Assembly (NCBI GenBank): GCA_036397255.1
Contig: DASWJH010000013.1
Coordinates: forward strand, 1 to 36,164
Reading direction: 5' to 3'
Source of the DNA: Nitrospiria bacterium
GTDB taxonomy: Bacteria > Nitrospirota > Nitrospiria > DASWJH01
DNA length: 36,164 nucleotides
Within the stretch, counting starts at the first letter, position 1, and every line of letters begins with the position of its first letter. Shown piece by piece: positions 1-9,894 of the stretch. The notes below the pieces were generated by a model. The model made no database searches. It was not told where the DNA came from and worked only from the letters and a program-made list of their open reading frames with translations. Both the position numbers and the translations under genes were made by a program.

Positions 1-201
1 GGTTTGAAGAAGAACGTGGTAATGATTTCCCATCAAACAATAGGCAAACACTTCAATGCCCCACATCTGATGGCATTCACCCAGCAGGTTTAAAAACAAT
101 TCTCGGTCTACCCGATCAGTGAAAATTTTCTGATAGGCCAGGCCCCGGTTCATGACATGATAATAGGCATCAGGAAATTCGATTCGAAGTGGACGGGACA
201 T
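1..201 (-). CDS. REP-associated tyrosine transposase (RAYT, Y1_Tnp family), N-terminal part, cut by window edge
   Basis: The 67 visible residues start MSRPLRIEFPDAYYHVMNRG and reach GNHYHVLLQT. This is the N-terminal half of the IS200/RAYT fold, including the HxH metal-binding motif (H-Y-H). The catalytic tyrosine lies beyond position 1. Family members are single-strand HUH-type nucleases linked to dispersal of REP hairpins. The ATG is at 201-199. The upstream sequence follows a broken membrane-protein gene directly, which suggests an insertion. The family call is firm; activity cannot be judged from the fragment. Confidence 0.85.
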   Translation of the reverse strand, partial: MSRPLRIEFPDAYYHVMNRGLAYQKIFTDRVDRELFLNLLGECHQMWGIEVFAYCLMGNHYHVLLQT

Positions 202-265
202 GAGCAGAGCATACCATAATCTCCAAACATGACTCAAGACGAGATTTGACCCCTTTCCTTTCCCT

Positions 266-373
266 TTCCATTTGCACGAAAAAATTTATTGAACCCATAA
301 CGTTCCAGATCAATGCGACAGCACCGATTGCCCAGAAACTCCAGTGAACACCACCAACGGTCTCATCGCTCAT
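266..373 (-). pseudogene. N-terminal fragment of a small conserved membrane protein, interrupted by the RAYT unit
   Basis: The first 36 residues, starting MSDETVGGVHWSFWAIGAVA, form one hydrophobic helix (WAIGAVALIWNVMGSINFF) typical of the start of a multi-helix inner-membrane protein. After about Glu36 the reading frame turns into charged, non-membrane sequence that runs into the leader of the transposase and stops at 170. No later helices are found downstream. The homologous family is recalled only as uncharacterised membrane proteins, so no function is assigned. It looks like a gene truncated by insertion. Confidence 0.5.
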
Positions 374-501
374 TACATTCCCCTATTACTTGTTATTCTG
401 TTGCCCGGGTAGCAGGTGTGACAACATCTTCCTCTCGGGTCGATGAGAACGGCGCCTCGATTCCCTCGAATAAGCCAATGCTACTGATGGCCAACCTGAG
501 A

Positions 502-900
502 CTACTCTGCCTCAAGACGCTGCTTCATATCAATGTATGCAGATTCGATCAGTTTGATTAGATCTGTGGCAGCGATGTCGCCATCGGGACTGAGCTTTAC
601 GTGGCGCATGTACTTCCCGGTACCTTCCAGCAGGCCCACTGGATCCGCGAGTTCGGCGCCACGGAAAAATCCGACATTGACATGGGCTTTGAACGCGTTG
701 ACATAGGCGAAGGCGGCATCAGCGACGCACGCGGTAGGGTGGCCATCATGCAGCAATTCGCGTACATCATCTCCACAATCGCGGATAACGTCGAACCAAT
801 GCCGCGCGATACCGCCCAAATCACCTGAATGCTCGTTCATCCAGGCACTGATTGCAGGATCTCGCTTGACCGAACCGTAGAACCGAAGGATTTGATTCAT
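502..900 (-). CDS. DUF1801 domain protein
   Basis: The product has about 132 residues. The core HVNVGFFRGAELADPVGLLE followed by GTGKYMRHVKL is characteristic of the DUF1801 (YdhG/YdeI-like) family, small cytoplasmic alpha/beta proteins of unknown biochemical role. The ATG at 900 (MNQILRFYG) is preferred over the GTG at 936, because the 12 extra residues are not part of the domain. No strong ribosome-binding site is visible. It lies in the accessory patch on the same strand as higBA; its start is about 60 bp from an inverted repeat at 961-972. It could be a cassette-borne gene. Confidence 0.7.
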   Translation of the reverse strand: MNQILRFYGSVKRDPAISAWMNEHSGDLGGIARHWFDVIRDCGDDVRELLHDGHPTACVADAAFAYVNAFKAHVNVGFFRGAELADPVGLLEGTGKYMRHVKLSPDGDIAATDLIKLIESAYIDMKQRLEAE

Positions 901-960
901 AACGATTACGCTCGGAATTGGGGCCCCAAAACCCAATTGCCCGAAGTAGCGACCTCAATC

Positions 961-1195
961 GCCGTATAACAAAAATTAGACTGAACTGCCTAATATCCCA
1001 AACACTGCAAAATTCTGCAGCCTATGACGTCGCTCCAAAGTGACAGATCACAACCAGACCCTCCGAATTCCGATATGTTTTCATACGGTGTCCCTTCCTA
1101 TCCCCAGCGTGTTAGGATGCAACGGCTTGCAGTTTATCTCAGACCTCCACCACATCAACCTGCTGTAGTTGACATCCATGGCCTTGTTATGCGGC
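961..1195. repeat. Inverted-repeat pair bounding the higA-DUF1801 intergenic segment
   Basis: GCCGTATAACAA at 961-972 is matched in inverted orientation by TTGTTATGCGGC at 1184-1195 (11 of 12 positions). The right copy overlaps the stop codon of higA and the left copy lies just upstream of the DUF1801 gene. The 235-bp segment has no convincing gene. End sequences of the xTAACAA...TTGTTAx type recall the outer boxes of integron attC sites, but the length exceeds the classical attC range. Integron origin is only a possibility. Confidence 0.4.
1112..1140. repeat. Left 29-bp direct repeat flanking the higBA module
   Basis: It matches 1857-1885 at 26 of 29 positions. The shared core TGCAACGGCTTGCAGT contains a small inverted repeat (TGCAA CGGC TTGCA). 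The two copies bracket higA, higB and their promoter in a unit of about 745 bp. Confidence 0.7.
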
Positions 1196-1501
1196 ACTTA
1201 GCGGTTTGATTCGAGCCACGTCTTTCTTAATTGCCTGTGCGGCGTCCCATAGATCCACAGCCCGTTGAGCGTTTAGCCAAAACTCCGGCGAGTTGCCAAA
1301 CAGGCGTCCCAGCCGCAGTGCCATCTCCGGACTAACACTCCGGCGCTCACGTAGCAACTCATTAACCGACTGTCGTGATACTCCCACGGCTTCAGCCAAG
1401 CCGGAAACGGTAAGTCCATAGTCGGGCAGGAAATCTTCACGCAGCATCTCACCCGGATGGGTGGGCCTGCGCTTCATCTTGCTTGTGTTTGGAATGCTCA
1501 T
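1187..1501 (-). CDS. higA: HigA-family antitoxin, XRE-type helix-turn-helix
   Basis: About 104 residues. HPGEMLREDFLPDYGLTVSG is the HigA signature, followed by a helix-turn-helix (LAEAVGVSRQSVNELLRERR) and the usual NSPEFWLNAQRAVDLWDA tail. It binds and neutralises HigB and represses the operon. A GGTGAGG Shine-Dalgarno sequence lies close upstream of the ATG at 1501; an in-frame GTG at 1510 is the alternative start. The gene follows higB with almost no gap, in the toxin-first order typical of higBA. The stop codon lies inside an inverted repeat at 1184-1195. Confidence 0.88.
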   Translation of the reverse strand: MSIPNTSKMKRRPTHPGEMLREDFLPDYGLTVSGLAEAVGVSRQSVNELLRERRSVSPEMALRLGRLFGNSPEFWLNAQRAVDLWDAAQAIKKDVARIKPLSAA

Positions 1502-1515
1502 ATGCCTCACCTCGT

Positions 1516-1797
1516 TCAGTGATAATCGCAGATCTCAACATCATAGGCGTCACCGTCGATGAACCGAAAACAGATGCGCCACCGGTCGTTGATGGAGATC
1601 GAGTACTGCCCCTTTCGGTCGCCTTCCAGCGCATGGAGCCGGTTACCGGGTGGAACCTTCAGATCATCCAGTCGACTAGCCAAATCCAAATACTCGAACT
1701 TACGCGAAGCCCGTTTGGCAACATCCGCCGGAAACCGCTTCGCTTTGCCCGTGGTGTACAGTTCCTGGGTGCGCTGATCTGCGAACGTCCTGATCAC
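1516..1797 (-). CDS. higB: HigB-family toxin (RelE/ParE superfamily mRNA interferase)
   Basis: The 93 residues match the HigB fold: N-terminal RTFADQRTQELYTTGKAKRF, the PPGNRLHALEGDRKGQYSIS core, and the DRWRICFRF...YDVEICDYH C-terminus with the conserved basic and aromatic residues. HigB cleaves mRNA at the ribosome, and higA downstream is its antitoxin. Translation probably starts at the GTG at 1797. The predicted -10 element ends only six bases upstream of this codon, so the message may be leaderless. The protein is full length with no disruption. Confidence 0.88.
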   Translation of the reverse strand: MIRTFADQRTQELYTTGKAKRFPADVAKRASRKFEYLDLASRLDDLKVPPGNRLHALEGDRKGQYSISINDRWRICFRFIDGDAYDVEICDYH

Positions 1798-1803
1798 CCA
1801 TCA

Positions 1804-1832
1804 AGTGTATACTGTCACGTGACACACGTCAA
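1804..1832 (-). promoter_or_regulatory. Predicted higBA promoter with embedded operator palindrome
   Basis: On the minus strand, TTGACG (1832-1827) and TACACT (1809-1804) are separated by 17 bases. Between them lies the perfect 12-bp palindrome TGTCACGTGACA (1813-1824), a plausible HigA or HigBA binding site for autorepression. Confidence 0.55.
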
Positions 1833-1856
1833 CCCCCGGCGCCTCCAAATGATCTA

Positions 1857-1885
1857 TTAGGCTGCAACGGCTTGCAGTCTATCCC
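1857..1885. repeat. Right 29-bp direct repeat flanking the higBA module
   Basis: Partner of 1112-1140 (26 of 29 identical). It lies just upstream of the higBA promoter. Confidence 0.7.
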
Positions 1886-1930
1886 CGATCTCGGATCAGC
1901 GTCAATCCCTCGCTGACCCAAGAGTCTGCA

Positions 1931-1950
1931 CCTGCCTGACCGCAGGCAGG
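1931..1950. repeat. REP-like hairpin
   Basis: CCTGCCTG and CAGGCAGG form a perfect 8-bp stem around the loop ACCG. It sits about 1.7 kb from a RAYT gene, the enzyme type associated with REP hairpins; a link is speculative. The gene-free stretch 1886-2267 otherwise holds only the C-rich hairpin repeat at 2095-2140. Confidence 0.5.
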
Positions 1951-2094
1951 CCAGCCGATCCGCAGGACTTCGGACAGCGGCAGGGCCTCGGTTCTAGCCT
2001 TGCTTTTCAACCGCAATTGCCTCACCCAAGAACAGAGAACTTCAATATTTCCCTTTCCCTCGAATATGGGAGAGGGTAAAAGATCACCTCGAAG

Positions 2095-2140
2095 GTTCCC
2101 CCCTCCCCTTTATCCCCTCCCACGAGGGGAGGGGATTTAA
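2095..2140. repeat. C/T-rich intergenic hairpin repeat
   Basis: A perfect 9-bp stem, TCCCCTCCC (2113-2121) with GGGAGGGGA (2127-2135), closes a 5-base loop. Similar C/T-rich hairpin sequence recurs between genes near 16,615, 23,890 and 25,165. Confidence 0.5.
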
Positions 2141-2267
2141 ATAACAAAACCAGTTCCCATCTGTGTTCTTGGGTTTCATTTTTATGGTGACATCCCTCTT
2201 TAAAATTCACTGAGTGTGATATTCCGGAAATACCTTGAATCGTTGAAATCTCAAGAGGACAAGGGAA

Positions 2268-3518
2268 CTACACGAGCTCTTTGATGAGGCGGAGTTCATC
2301 CCGAATCATTCGGGGAAGAAGGAATTGTTGACGGACACGCTCCCGTCCCGCTCTTCCAAAATCCCCCCTTTCCCCCGCGTGGTTTAAAAGATGAACCACT
2401 TCTTTCGCACAATCCTCTACGTTATCAATCAAGTATCGATTAAATCCTTCGGGAAATTGCATGGGAATCCCTCCTGCTCTTCCCGCCACAACGGGTTTTT
2501 CCTTCCACAGCGCCTCGGAAACAACGAGGCCGAATCCCTCCCGGAGTGATTTTTGTATGACCACATCGCATCCCCTTTGGAACACATTGACTTCCATACT
2601 ACCCACACCACCCAGGTTGGTAAAAACCAACAAATCGGGGTCATTGGCCGATTCCTCCTCTATTCGGTCGAGAAGTGCCCATCCCTCCGGATCATCACCC
2701 GCCATGGCACCCAGCAATGCCAATTGAATCCCAGGAATCTCCTCCTTAATCAAACGATAGGCCTGGATCACACCCAAAGGATCTTTCCAGGGGTCAAAGC
2801 GCGAGACCTGAATTAAAAGGGGCCGGTTCAAATCGATCCCAGAATCAGCAATGGCCCTTTTACAAACATCCAAAGGAAGATCCATGTTCTTTGTTGCAAG
2901 GGGATCGATTGCGGGGGGAATAAAGGAAACCTTCTTGATTTGAATATTGGGAAGAAGAAATTCGGGCATTGTAAAAATGAGCTCATCATACTCCTCAATA
3001 AAGGGTTTCAAGAAGGCGCTAAAATTTAAATCCGGGGAAGAGCTATCGATATGGCATCGCCAGATCCATTTACTCCCGCGGGATCCTGCAAAATGACGAA
3101 TGGCAATCGGTTGAGGGTCGTGCACAAAATAAACATCATAATCAGAATCAAGCAGTTTCGCGCTCTGTTCATTGACTTCCAAATACAGGGATCGTTCCAC
3201 ATCTTGAAAATCATAATGGCTACCCTGTAAGGCATTGTGGAAAGATTTCGTGACCGCAAAAAACTCTGGCCGGGCATGAATGAGCCGCCAATCAGCGGAA
3301 ATACCCAACGCCTGAAGGAGAGGAATATATCGAGACAATAATTCAGCCACCCCTCCTCCAAAAGGGGTGGAGTTGATATGGCAGATCCTTACTCCTTTTA
3401 AATCCTTGGATAAGGAAATCACCTCCTCCACCAGATCATCTCCCACCAAAGATCGATAATTCTCTACATTGCTATAAGTCGTACAACACTGCCTGCCCAT
3501 AGAGACTTTAGGTAACAT
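2268..3518 (-). CDS. treT: Trehalose synthase-like GT4 glycosyltransferase (TreT type)
   Basis: 416 residues. The N-terminal nucleotide-fold half carries ICHINSTPFGGGVAELLSRY, and the C-terminal half carries LIQVSRFDPWKDPLGVIQAY and EGFGLVVSEALWKEKPVVAG, the GT4 donor-site region with the E-x7-E spacing. Together these mark the TreT family, which joins NDP-glucose and glucose into trehalose. Family members differ in donor and acceptor, so the substrate is inferred. The ATG at 3518 is chosen because GGGGAG stands seven bases upstream; the open frame extends to 3551 without such a signal. A two-CBS protein lies upstream on the same strand, 92 bp away. Confidence 0.8.
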   Translation of the reverse strand: MLPKVSMGRQCCTTYSNVENYRSLVGDDLVEEVISLSKDLKGVRICHINSTPFGGGVAELLSRYIPLLQALGISADWRLIHARPEFFAVTKSFHNALQGSHYDFQDVERSLYLEVNEQSAKLLDSDYDVYFVHDPQPIAIRHFAGSRGSKWIWRCHIDSSSPDLNFSAFLKPFIEEYDELIFTMPEFLLPNIQIKKVSFIPPAIDPLATKNMDLPLDVCKRAIADSGIDLNRPLLIQVSRFDPWKDPLGVIQAYRLIKEEIPGIQLALLGAMAGDDPEGWALLDRIEEESANDPDLLVFTNLGGVGSMEVNVFQRGCDVVIQKSLREGFGLVVSEALWKEKPVVAGRAGGIPMQFPEGFNRYLIDNVEDCAKEVVHLLNHAGERGDFGRAGRERVRQQFLLPRMIRDELRLIKELV

Positions 3519-3610
3519 TTTTGATCTCCCCGCTGAACCATTATAGCCCACACCCCTCTTCCAAATTCAAGTGGGCCAGGTTCGATTCATTCTTTTCGAC
3601 CCTTTTTTCC

Positions 3611-4048
3611 CTAGGGCCAATACTGGTTGGTCGCCTTGATATAACCGAACAGGATGTCCCTTCGCGCCAATACCCCCACCAGTTTTCCGCCATTCACCAC
3701 CGGCATCCGAATTAAATACTCGGCCTCAAATATCCGAATGGCTTCCTCTACCGGGGTATCTTCTTGAACCACTTTTAAATTTTTGCTCATGACCTCTCCC
3801 GCTTCAACCGAATCCAAACCACCCCCCTTCATTAAAACTTTTAATAGGTCAAACTCGCTGATGAGGCCCACCAATTTACCACTTCCATCAACCACGGGAA
3901 GAGATCCAATATTAAAATGGGTCAGTTTAGAAGCAATTTCCTTCCCAGTGTCTTCCTCCCGGCAGGAAACCACCTCCCGTTCCATAACCACCCCAACGGT
4001 GAGGGAATGAAAGTCACGCTGGCTTGAAAAAAACTCACTTTTTCTCAT
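3611..4048 (-). CDS. Two-CBS-domain protein, copy 1
   Basis: 145 residues form a stand-alone tandem CBS pair. The first domain covers about residues 15-75 (IGSLPVVDGSGKLVGLISEFDLL) and the second about 83-142 (IRMPVVNGGKLVGVLARRDI). Such Bateman modules bind adenine nucleotides and regulate partner proteins; the partner here is unknown. A paralogue of identical length lies at 28,930-29,367, with the same ending pattern (GYIKxTxxYWP). No membrane or catalytic domain is attached. Confidence 0.85.
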   Translation of the reverse strand: MRKSEFFSSQRDFHSLTVGVVMEREVVSCREEDTGKEIASKLTHFNIGSLPVVDGSGKLVGLISEFDLLKVLMKGGGLDSVEAGEVMSKNLKVVQEDTPVEEAIRIFEAEYLIRMPVVNGGKLVGVLARRDILFGYIKATNQYWP

Positions 4049-6308
<2,260 letters not shown>

Positions 6309-6325
<17 letters not shown>

Positions 6326-6590
6326 GGAAAGCCTTCGGTTGAAAAAAGAAGTCGAACAGAAGATCCGGCGACTAGAAAAGGCTAAAAAGGAAGGAACTTC
6401 TCTTTTAGGCCAAACGGTTTATCTAGGCGTTCTAGGGTTGTTACTTGTTTTACCTGTTGTGGGCGGGGCTTATTTGGGGCAGTGGCTCGATGAACTTTCT
6501 GAGGGGTATTCCATCCGCTGGACCCTGAGCCTGATCGTGTTGGGATTAGGTTTAGGAATCATCAACGTTTACCTGTTTATTCGAGAATAA
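6309..6590 (+). CDS. atpQ: N-ATPase AtpQ-like membrane protein (ATPase_gene1/AtpI type)
   Basis: About 93 residues. A basic amphipathic N-terminus precedes two transmembrane helices (VYLGVLGLLLVLPVVGGAYL and LSLIVLGLGLGIINVYLFI). The GGAYLGQWLD turn between them is typical of AtpQ. It belongs to the AtpI-related accessory group implicated in ion transport or c-ring assembly. The gene overlaps the end of atpC. The start is either GTG 6309 or TTG 6318; the G-run at 6303-6309 is better spaced for the latter. The following gene is atpB, so the usual atpR is not found next to it. Confidence 0.8.
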
Positions 6591-6610
6591 ACCGGGGGGA
6601 AACCTTATAT

Positions 6611-7285
6611 ATGAATTCCGGTTTTGTTATTGAAATTGGTCCTTTGGGGATTTCCGAAACGGTGATCATCACTTGGGGAATCATGGCAGTGCTGGTTGGT
6701 TTGGGCTTTTTATTAACGCTTCGACTTCGCCTTGATCCGGATTCCGTCCAGGTGGCCCTTGAGGGGATCGTGTCGGGAATCGAAGCCTCCATCGTCGCTA
6801 TTTTACCCGAACAGGGCCGAAGGGTTCTCCCTTTTGTGGGTACCTTGTGGATATTCATTGTGGTGTCCAATCTGGCGGGGCTTATCCCGGGTTTAACATC
6901 CCCGACGGGGAATTTGTCCGTAACAGCGGGGTTAGCCATTTTGGTCTTCTTTTCCGTTCATTGGTTTGGAATTCGCAGCAATGGGTTAAAACGGTATTTA
7001 AGGCACTACATCCAACCCAACCCTCTTTTGTTTCCTTTTCATGTGGTGAGCGAATTGACGCGAACCGTTGCGCTGGCTGCTCGGTTATTTGGAAATATGA
7101 TGAGTTTGGAAATGGCCGCTTTGTTGGTCCTTATGGTGGCCGGATTTTTGGTGCCGATTCCGATTCTGATGCTGCATATTGTGGAGGCTTTGGTACAAGC
7201 CTATATTTTTGGAATGCTGGCCCTTATCTATATTGCAGGGGGAATTCAATCCCAACAACTAAAACGAACAGAACAGAAGGAGTAA
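6611..7285 (+). CDS. atpB: N-type ATPase subunit a
   Basis: 224 residues with five or six hydrophobic helices. The segment SELTRTVALAARLFGNMMSL carries the essential stator arginine of subunit a, and the C-terminal helix IVEALVQAYIFGMLALIYIA matches the family. Subunit a forms the ion half-channels facing the c-ring in the membrane. GGGGGGA lies about nine bases upstream of the ATG. Only 20 bases separate it from atpQ, leaving no room for atpR. Confidence 0.93.
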   Translation: MNSGFVIEIGPLGISETVIITWGIMAVLVGLGFLLTLRLRLDPDSVQVALEGIVSGIEASIVAILPEQGRRVLPFVGTLWIFIVVSNLAGLIPGLTSPTGNLSVTAGLAILVFFSVHWFGIRSNGLKRYLRHYIQPNPLLFPFHVVSELTRTVALAARLFGNMMSLEMAALLVLMVAGFLVPIPILMLHIVEALVQAYIFGMLALIYIAGGIQSQQLKRTEQKE

Positions 7286-7288
7286 TCC

Positions 7289-7564
7289 ATGACCGATATG
7301 ACCTGGTTTACTTTAGTTTCAACAGTGGCCGCGGCATTGGCCATAGCAGTGGGTGTCATGTTTCCAGCGATGGCGATGGGCCGTTCCATTGCGCAAGCCC
7401 TGGAAGCTTTGGCTCGCCAGCCAGAAGCGGAACGATCCATCACACGAACTTTATTTATTGGCTTGGCCATGATCGAGTCCCTCGCTATTTATGTGCTGGT
7501 CATTGTGCTGATCATTCTATTTAGGAACCCCTTGCTTGAATATTTGTTGAAGGGAAATATTTAA
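7289..7564 (+). CDS. atpE: N-type ATPase subunit c
   Basis: 91 residues, two transmembrane helices joined by the ALARQPEA loop (41-47). The ion-binding carboxylate is Glu63 within MIESLAIY; Ser64 and Tyr68 match Na+ ligands known from the Ilyobacter tartaricus ring. The helix-1 ligand (Gln32 in Ilyobacter, usually Gln or Glu in N-ATPases) aligns with Met30 when counted 13 residues back from the Arg of the RQP loop. That makes Na+ specificity uncertain. GGAG is seven bases before the ATG. A hairpin follows at 7586-7606. Confidence 0.93.
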   Translation: MTDMTWFTLVSTVAAALAIAVGVMFPAMAMGRSIAQALEALARQPEAERSITRTLFIGLAMIESLAIYVLVIVLIILFRNPLLEYLLKGNI

Positions 7565-7585
7565 AATAACATGTATACGCCAGTG

Positions 7586-7606
7586 AAAAGGGAGGCCAGC
7601 CCTTTT
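7586..7606 (+). promoter_or_regulatory. Stem-loop between atpE and atpF
   Basis: AAAAGGG and CCCTTTT form a perfect 7-bp stem with a 7-base loop (AGGCCAG). It lies in a 97-bp gap inside an otherwise tight operon, directly after the c-subunit gene. It could protect the upstream message or attenuate transcription, adjusting the high c-to-other-subunit ratio. No U-run follows, so full termination is unlikely. Confidence 0.5.
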
Positions 7607-7661
7607 AGGGAGTTCATGTTTATCTTTTCAATTTAAAGAAAGACTCTCCGGAGGAAAGTTC

Positions 7662-8429
7662 GTGGAATGGAATTGGACAACGTTTATTCTTGAAATTCTC
7701 AATTTTCTTGTTTTGGTGTGGCTTCTGAAGCGATTTTTGTACGTTCCCGTATTGAACATTATCGCCAAACGAAAATCCATTGTGGATAAAGCCCTTTCAG
7801 ATTCCAAAACCCTGAGGGAAGAGGCTAACGGTTTAAAAAACCAATACCAGGAACGTTTCTCAGATTGGGAAAAGGAGAAAGAAGCCCTACGGGGAAAATT
7901 CCTCGAAGCCATGGAAAGGGAACGGGAGGAACGGTTGGTTTTCTTTCAGAAAGAAATAGAACTGGAGCGGGAAAGATCTCGGGTTCTTGATGAAAGACGA
8001 CGGGGGGAGTGGATCCGCCATACGGAAGAGGTCGCAATCTCCCAGGCAGGGAAATTTTTATCGAAGTTATTATCCCGAATGGCCAACCCAGATTTGGAAA
8101 AACGAATGATTGGACTATTTCTTGAAGATCTTGAACATTTATCCCAAGAGCAGACCGAAGCGTTGAGGGTCTCTCTGTCAAAAGAAAAAGGAAAGGTGTC
8201 GGTCCTCAGTCGGTTCCCCATCGATCCCGAGCAACAAAAGGCCATTTCCCACGGGCTTTCCATTCTGGGTGGAACCAGGGTTGTTTGTACTTATTCACAG
8301 GATCCCCATCTGGTATCAGGATTAAGGATAGGGGTTGGATCTTGGGTTTTGCGGGCCAATTTATTGGATGAAATAAAATTTTTCTCAGAAGTTCCCAATC
8401 CAGAAGGATCTTCTTCCCATGAAACCTAA
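7662..8429 (+). CDS. atpF: N-type ATPase subunit b with delta-like C-terminal extension
   Basis: 255 residues. One N-terminal transmembrane helix ([20 protein letters not shown]) is followed by a long charged coiled-coil stalk (about residues 35-150). The C-terminal 100 residues ([20 protein letters not shown]...[20 protein letters not shown]) resemble the C-terminal part of the delta subunit. No separate atpH is present, as is usual for N-ATPases. The start is GTG at 7662, with GGAGG seven bases upstream. The 3' end overlaps atpA by 11 bases. Confidence 0.9.
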   Translation: MEWNWTTFILEILNFLVLVWLLKRFLYVPVLNIIAKRKSIVDKALSDSKTLREEANGLKNQYQERFSDWEKEKEALRGKFLEAMEREREERLVFFQKEIELERERSRVLDERRRGEWIRHTEEVAISQAGKFLSKLLSRMANPDLEKRMIGLFLEDLEHLSQEQTEALRVSLSKEKGKVSVLSRFPIDPEQQKAISHGLSILGGTRVVCTYSQDPHLVSGLRIGVGSWVLRANLLDEIKFFSEVPNPEGSSSHET

Positions 8430-9894
8430 AGAATCCCTTCTGTCATCTCAAATGGCCCGGCTTGACCAATACCACTATGAATTGCGCCTGGCAGAACAGG
8501 GGACAGTAATATCTGTAGGGGATGGTATTGCATGGATCCGAGGATTGCCTTCGGCCCAAATGGATGAAATTCTAAATTTTGAAGAAGGGAGTCAGGCCCT
8601 GGTATTTCATCTAGAGCAGGAAATTCTTGGGGCCATTCTTTTACGCCAAACCAATCAAATGACCGCAGGAACGATAGCTCATCTTTCTGGACAAAGGCTA
8701 AGTGTTCCGGTTGGAGACGAGCTTTTGGGAAGGGTCATTGATCCCCTGGGGGTCCCACTGGATGGCCTTTCTAAACCCGGATGTTCGAACCGGAGAAACC
8801 TGGAAATGCCATCCCCTCCGATCCTGGCGAGGGATTTTGTAAAAAAACCTCTGTATACGGGTATTAAAGTGGTGGATTCTATGATTCCCATCGGTAAAGG
8901 TCAGCGACAGTTAATCGTGGGTGATAACGGTTTGGGAAAAACCTCCTTTGCCTTGGATTCCATAATTAATCAAAAGGGAAAAGGGACCCATTGCGTATAT
9001 GTGGTTATTGGGCAAAAACGCTCGGGTGTGGTGGAAATTATAGAAACCCTACGACGTACGAGGGCGTTGGAATACACCTCCGTGGTCGTTGCAGAAGCCA
9101 CCGCCCTACCCGGACTGAAATATTTGGGGCCTTTTGCGGGTTGTGCTGTAGCGGAAGCTTGGATGTGGCAGGGAAAAGATTGTCTTGTGGTATATGATGA
9201 TTTAACTTCCCATGCTCGAACCTACCGGGAACTGTCCCTTTTGCTTAGGCGGCCTCCAGGTCGGGAGGCCTACCCGGGGGATATTTTTTACCTTCATTCT
9301 AGATTATTGGAACGCTCTACCTGTTTGCTACCTTCTTATGGGGGAGGCAGTATGACCGCTTTCCCCATCGTGGAAACGGAACAAGGAGAGATTGCAACGT
9401 ATATTCCAACCAATTTAATTTCCATAACAGATGGACAGATTTATTTTGAGAGAGGTTTGTTTTCGAGAGGGATTTTACCTTCCATTGATGTCACACATTC
9501 TGTTTCCCGAATCGGGGGAAATGCCCAACACCCAAAGGTCCGAAACGAAGCCGGACGGATCAAACTAGATTATCTACAATTTCTTGAACTTGAAGTGTTC
9601 ACCCGGTTCGGCTCCCGTATCGAGGCCTCCATGGAGGCAAAGATTAACAGGGGAAGGGTAATACGTGAGATTTTAAAACAGAACCGGTTTTCATCCCATT
9701 CGATAGAATTCCAAATGGCCTGGATGGTGGCTTTTAATGAAGGATTGTTGGATGGATTGAAGCTTGAAAATGTTTCGGACCAATTAAAACGGTTGGAGGA
9801 AAATTTAAAAGGAAATACCATAACCCTTAGTGATACCAGGGAACAATGGGTTCAGGCTCTCCAGCGTTGGTTGGAAGATCGAGAAAAAAAATGA
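8419..9894 (+). CDS. atpA: N-type ATPase alpha subunit
   Basis: 491 residues. The N-terminal barrel (about 25-95) is followed by the nucleotide-binding domain with P-loop GDNGLGKT (168-175), preceded by [11 protein letters not shown]. This departs from the usual GDRQTGKT but keeps Gxxxx[23 protein letters not shown] and [20 protein letters not shown] are hallmark alpha motifs, and VSRIGGNAQ occupies the position of the conserved VSRVGG. It overlaps atpF at its start and atpG at its stop, implying coupled translation. Confidence 0.95.
   Translation: MKPKESLLSSQMARLDQYHYELRLAEQGTVISVGDGIAWIRGLPSAQMDEILNFEEGSQALVFHLEQEILGAILLRQTNQMTAGTIAHLSGQRLSVPVGDELLGRVIDPLGVPLDGLSKPGCSNRRNLEMPSPPILARDFVKKPLYTGIKVVDSMIPIGKGQRQLIVGDNGLGKTSFALDSIINQKGKGTHCVYVVIGQKRSGVVEIIETLRRTRALEYTSVVVAEATALPGLKYLGPFAGCAVAEAWMWQGKDCLVVYDDLTSHARTYRELSLLLRRPPGREAYPGDIFYLHSRLLERSTCLLPSYGGGSMTAFPIVETEQGEIATYIPTNLISITDGQIYFERGLFSRGILPSIDVTHSVSRIGGNAQHPKVRNEAGRIKLDYLQFLELEVFTRFGSRIEASMEAKINRGRVIREILKQNRFSSHSIEFQMAWMVAFNEGLLDGLKLENVSDQLKRLEENLKGNTITLSDTREQWVQALQRWLEDREKK

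Noticed and set aside
6577-6939. Minus-strand open frame opposite atpB
   Set aside because: It is a shadow of the convincing atpB gene on the other strand.
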